Shown here: piece by piece, positions 62,963 to 64,000 of the stretch | How the letters are laid out: each line of letters starts with the position of its first letter | How positions within the stretch are numbered: the first letter of the stretch is position 1 | Assembly (NCBI GenBank): GCA_021792795.1 | Contig: JAJYUB010000001.1 | Coordinates: 124,001 to 188,000 of the forward strand | Length of the DNA: 64,000 nucleotides | Direction of reading: 5' to 3' | Source of the DNA: Acidobacteriota bacterium | GTDB lineage: Bacteria; Acidobacteriota; Terriglobia; Terriglobales; Acidobacteriaceae | Translations under genes and position numbers: made by a program | The notes under the pieces: model-generated | The model's database searches: none | What the model was told of the DNA's origin: nothing | What the model saw: the letters and a program-made list of their open reading frames with translations, nothing else

Positions 62963-63553
62963 ATGGGTTTAGTTCCAATGGTGGTAGAGCAGACGAGTCG
63001 GGGCGAGCGCGCCTACGACATTTATTCTCGCCTGCTGCGCGACAACATCATTTTTCTGGGCACTCCGATCGACGATCAGATTGCAAATCTCATCATCGCC
63101 CAGATGCTGTTCCTGTCCGGCGAAGACCCGGACAAGGACCTGCAGCTCTACATCAATTCTCCCGGAGGTTCCATTTCCGCCGGGCTTGCGATTTACGATA
63201 CGATGCAGTTCATCAAGAACGACGTGGTAACGTATTGCATCGGGCAAGCGGCCAGCATGGGAGCGTTTTTGCTGATGTCCGGCACCAAGGGAAAACGGTT
63301 CGCATTGCCCAACTCCCGTATCCTGATCCACCAGCCGTCCATGGGCGGGCTGTCGGGCCAGGCGACGGACATTGACATTCACGCCCGCGAGATCCTTCGC
63401 ATTCGTGAAATTACCAATCGTTTGATGTCCAAGCACACCGGTCAACCCATTGAGCGGATTGAACGCGATGTAGAGCGCGACTTTATTATGAACGCGCCGC
63501 AATCGAAAGAGTACGGCATCATCGATGAGATCATTGACAGGCCAAGGACGTAA
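62963..63553 (+). CDS. clpP: ATP-dependent Clp protease proteolytic subunit
   Basis: Serine protease ring that degrades proteins fed by ClpX or ClpA/C. The catalytic triad is visible: S98 in [12 protein letters not shown]123 in LIHQPSMGG and D173 in ERDFIMNAP. The typical [20 protein letters not shown] is intact. 196 residues, standard. It lies 71 nt after tig and 52 nt before clpX. Confidence 0.97.
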   Translation: MGLVPMVVEQTSRGERAYDIYSRLLRDNIIFLGTPIDDQIANLIIAQMLFLSGEDPDKDLQLYINSPGGSISAGLAIYDTMQFIKNDVVTYCIGQAASMGAFLLMSGTKGKRFALPNSRILIHQPSMGGLSGQATDIDIHAREILRIREITNRLMSKHTGQPIERIERDVERDFIMNAPQSKEYGIIDEIIDRPRT

Positions 63554-63605
63554 ACCGGGACCGAGCTCGAACGCGGGCCGGGACCGGTGGCAGTGAGGAG
63601 ACGCA

Positions 63606-64000
63606 ATGATGAAGACACGCGCGGGTTCCGACGATGTACTCCGTTGTTCGTTCTGCCATAAATCGCAGGACGCGGTGGCCAAGCTGATTTCCTCGCCCAG
63701 CGATTATCCCCGGGCTTACATCTGCGACGAATGCGTTGCCGTTTGCAACTCCATTCTGGAAGACGACAAGAACGAGGCGCGCCCGGCCGCCGCTCCGGCG
63801 CATCTGCCCAAGCCCCAGGAAGTAAAAGCCTTCATGGATGAGTATGTGATTGGGCAGGAGACGACCAAGAAGAAGCTGGCGGTCGCCGTCTACAACCACT
63901 ACAAGCGCATCCAGATGAACCGCGCCCGCACCAACGACGTGGAGCTGACCAAGTCGAACATCCTCTTGATCGGCCCGACCGGCAGCGGCAAGACCCTGAT
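63606..64000 (+). CDS. clpX: ClpX, ATP-dependent protease ATPase subunit (5' part)
   Basis: Unfoldase partner of ClpP. The visible 131 residues contain the N-terminal zinc-binding domain (C14, C17, C40, C43 in CSFC ... CDEC), the linker [18 protein letters not shown], and the Walker A motif [10 protein letters not shown] reached right at the window end. The gene is cut off there. A strong GAGGAG ribosome binding site lies a few nucleotides before the ATG. Part of the tig-clpP-clpX operon. Confidence 0.96.
   Translation, partial: MMKTRAGSDDVLRCSFCHKSQDAVAKLISSPSDYPRAYICDECVAVCNSILEDDKNEARPAAAPAHLPKPQEVKAFMDEYVIGQETTKKKLAVAVYNHYKRIQMNRARTNDVELTKSNILLIGPTGSGKTL

Overview
The window is chromosomal DNA, GC-rich apart from a few islands, from a bacterium that is most likely an acidobacterium of the Terriglobia/Acidobacteriales type. 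This is inferred from the gene mix, not from a marker gene; there is no rRNA or tRNA in the window. The supporting signs are a carboxypeptidase-like/TonB receptor, DUF6677, DUF4136, DUF2784 and DUF2892 proteins, Zn-dependent phospholipase C, AlcP-type phosphoesterase, split methylmalonyl-CoA mutase, a uppS-cdsA-dxr-rseP run, and tig-clpP-clpX.

Layout. 1-6.8 kb: the 3' part of a sodium/solute symporter, a small membrane protein, an AlaX-type tRNA editing enzyme (minus), a HAD phosphatase, a lytic transglycosylase and a lipid-flippase-like membrane protein. 6.8-13.6 kb (minus): XRE regulator, uppS, [orphan 396-aa gene bounded by 15-bp inverted repeats], cdsA, dxr, rseP, i.e. the envelope-lipid/isoprenoid cluster with an insertion. 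13.7-17.1 kb: HD-domain protein, small protein, aquaporin, zinc-ribbon membrane protein overlapping a YidD-like gene, small membrane protein. 17.1-19.3 kb: a low-GC type II restriction-modification pair (Bpu10I-like nuclease plus m5C methylase). 19.4-25.4 kb: acyl-CoA carboxylase beta, HMG-CoA lyase, MarR regulator coupled to a ClC channel, enoyl-CoA hydratase, YbgC-type thioesterase. 25.4-28.3 kb (minus): VOC, DoxX, MoaD/ThiS-like, beta-propeller and HxlR regulator genes; the last three are coupled by ATGA overlaps and preceded by two identical-architecture operators. 28.5-31.8 kb: DUF4136 protein, DUF2892 protein, both methylmalonyl-CoA mutase subunits. 31.9-38.5 kb: beta-barrel protein, REP-associated transposase flanked by inverted REPs, secreted unknown protein, DinB, frataxin, Zn phospholipase C, DoxX, an IS1182-like remnant, DUF6677 pair. 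38.5-49.5 kb: acetyltransferase, GT39, Tat-exported TIM-barrel protein, nrnA-rbfA-ylxP, HU, sppA, GT2, small proteins. 49.6-61.2 kb: TonB receptor, glucose-6-phosphate isomerase, phospholipase C-type phosphoesterase, beta-barrel protein, family-5 uracil-DNA glycosylase, aldose 1-epimerase lipoprotein. 61.4-64 kb: tig-clpP-clpX, the last cut by the window end.

Functional themes: envelope synthesis and quality control (uppS, cdsA, dxr, rseP, SLT, trigger factor/ClpXP); branched-chain acyl-CoA breakdown and propionate metabolism (carboxylase beta, HMG-CoA lyase, hydratase, mutase); and several small selfish or accessory pieces (R-M island, RAYT/REP, a roughly 170-200 bp MITE-like repeat in at least three places, an IS remnant). 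The most interesting accessory unit is the HxlR/propeller/MoaD-like/DoxX/VOC gene row at 25.4-28.4 kb. Start codons were chosen by reading upstream Shine-Dalgarno sequences; all family calls are from recognised motifs, with no database search.
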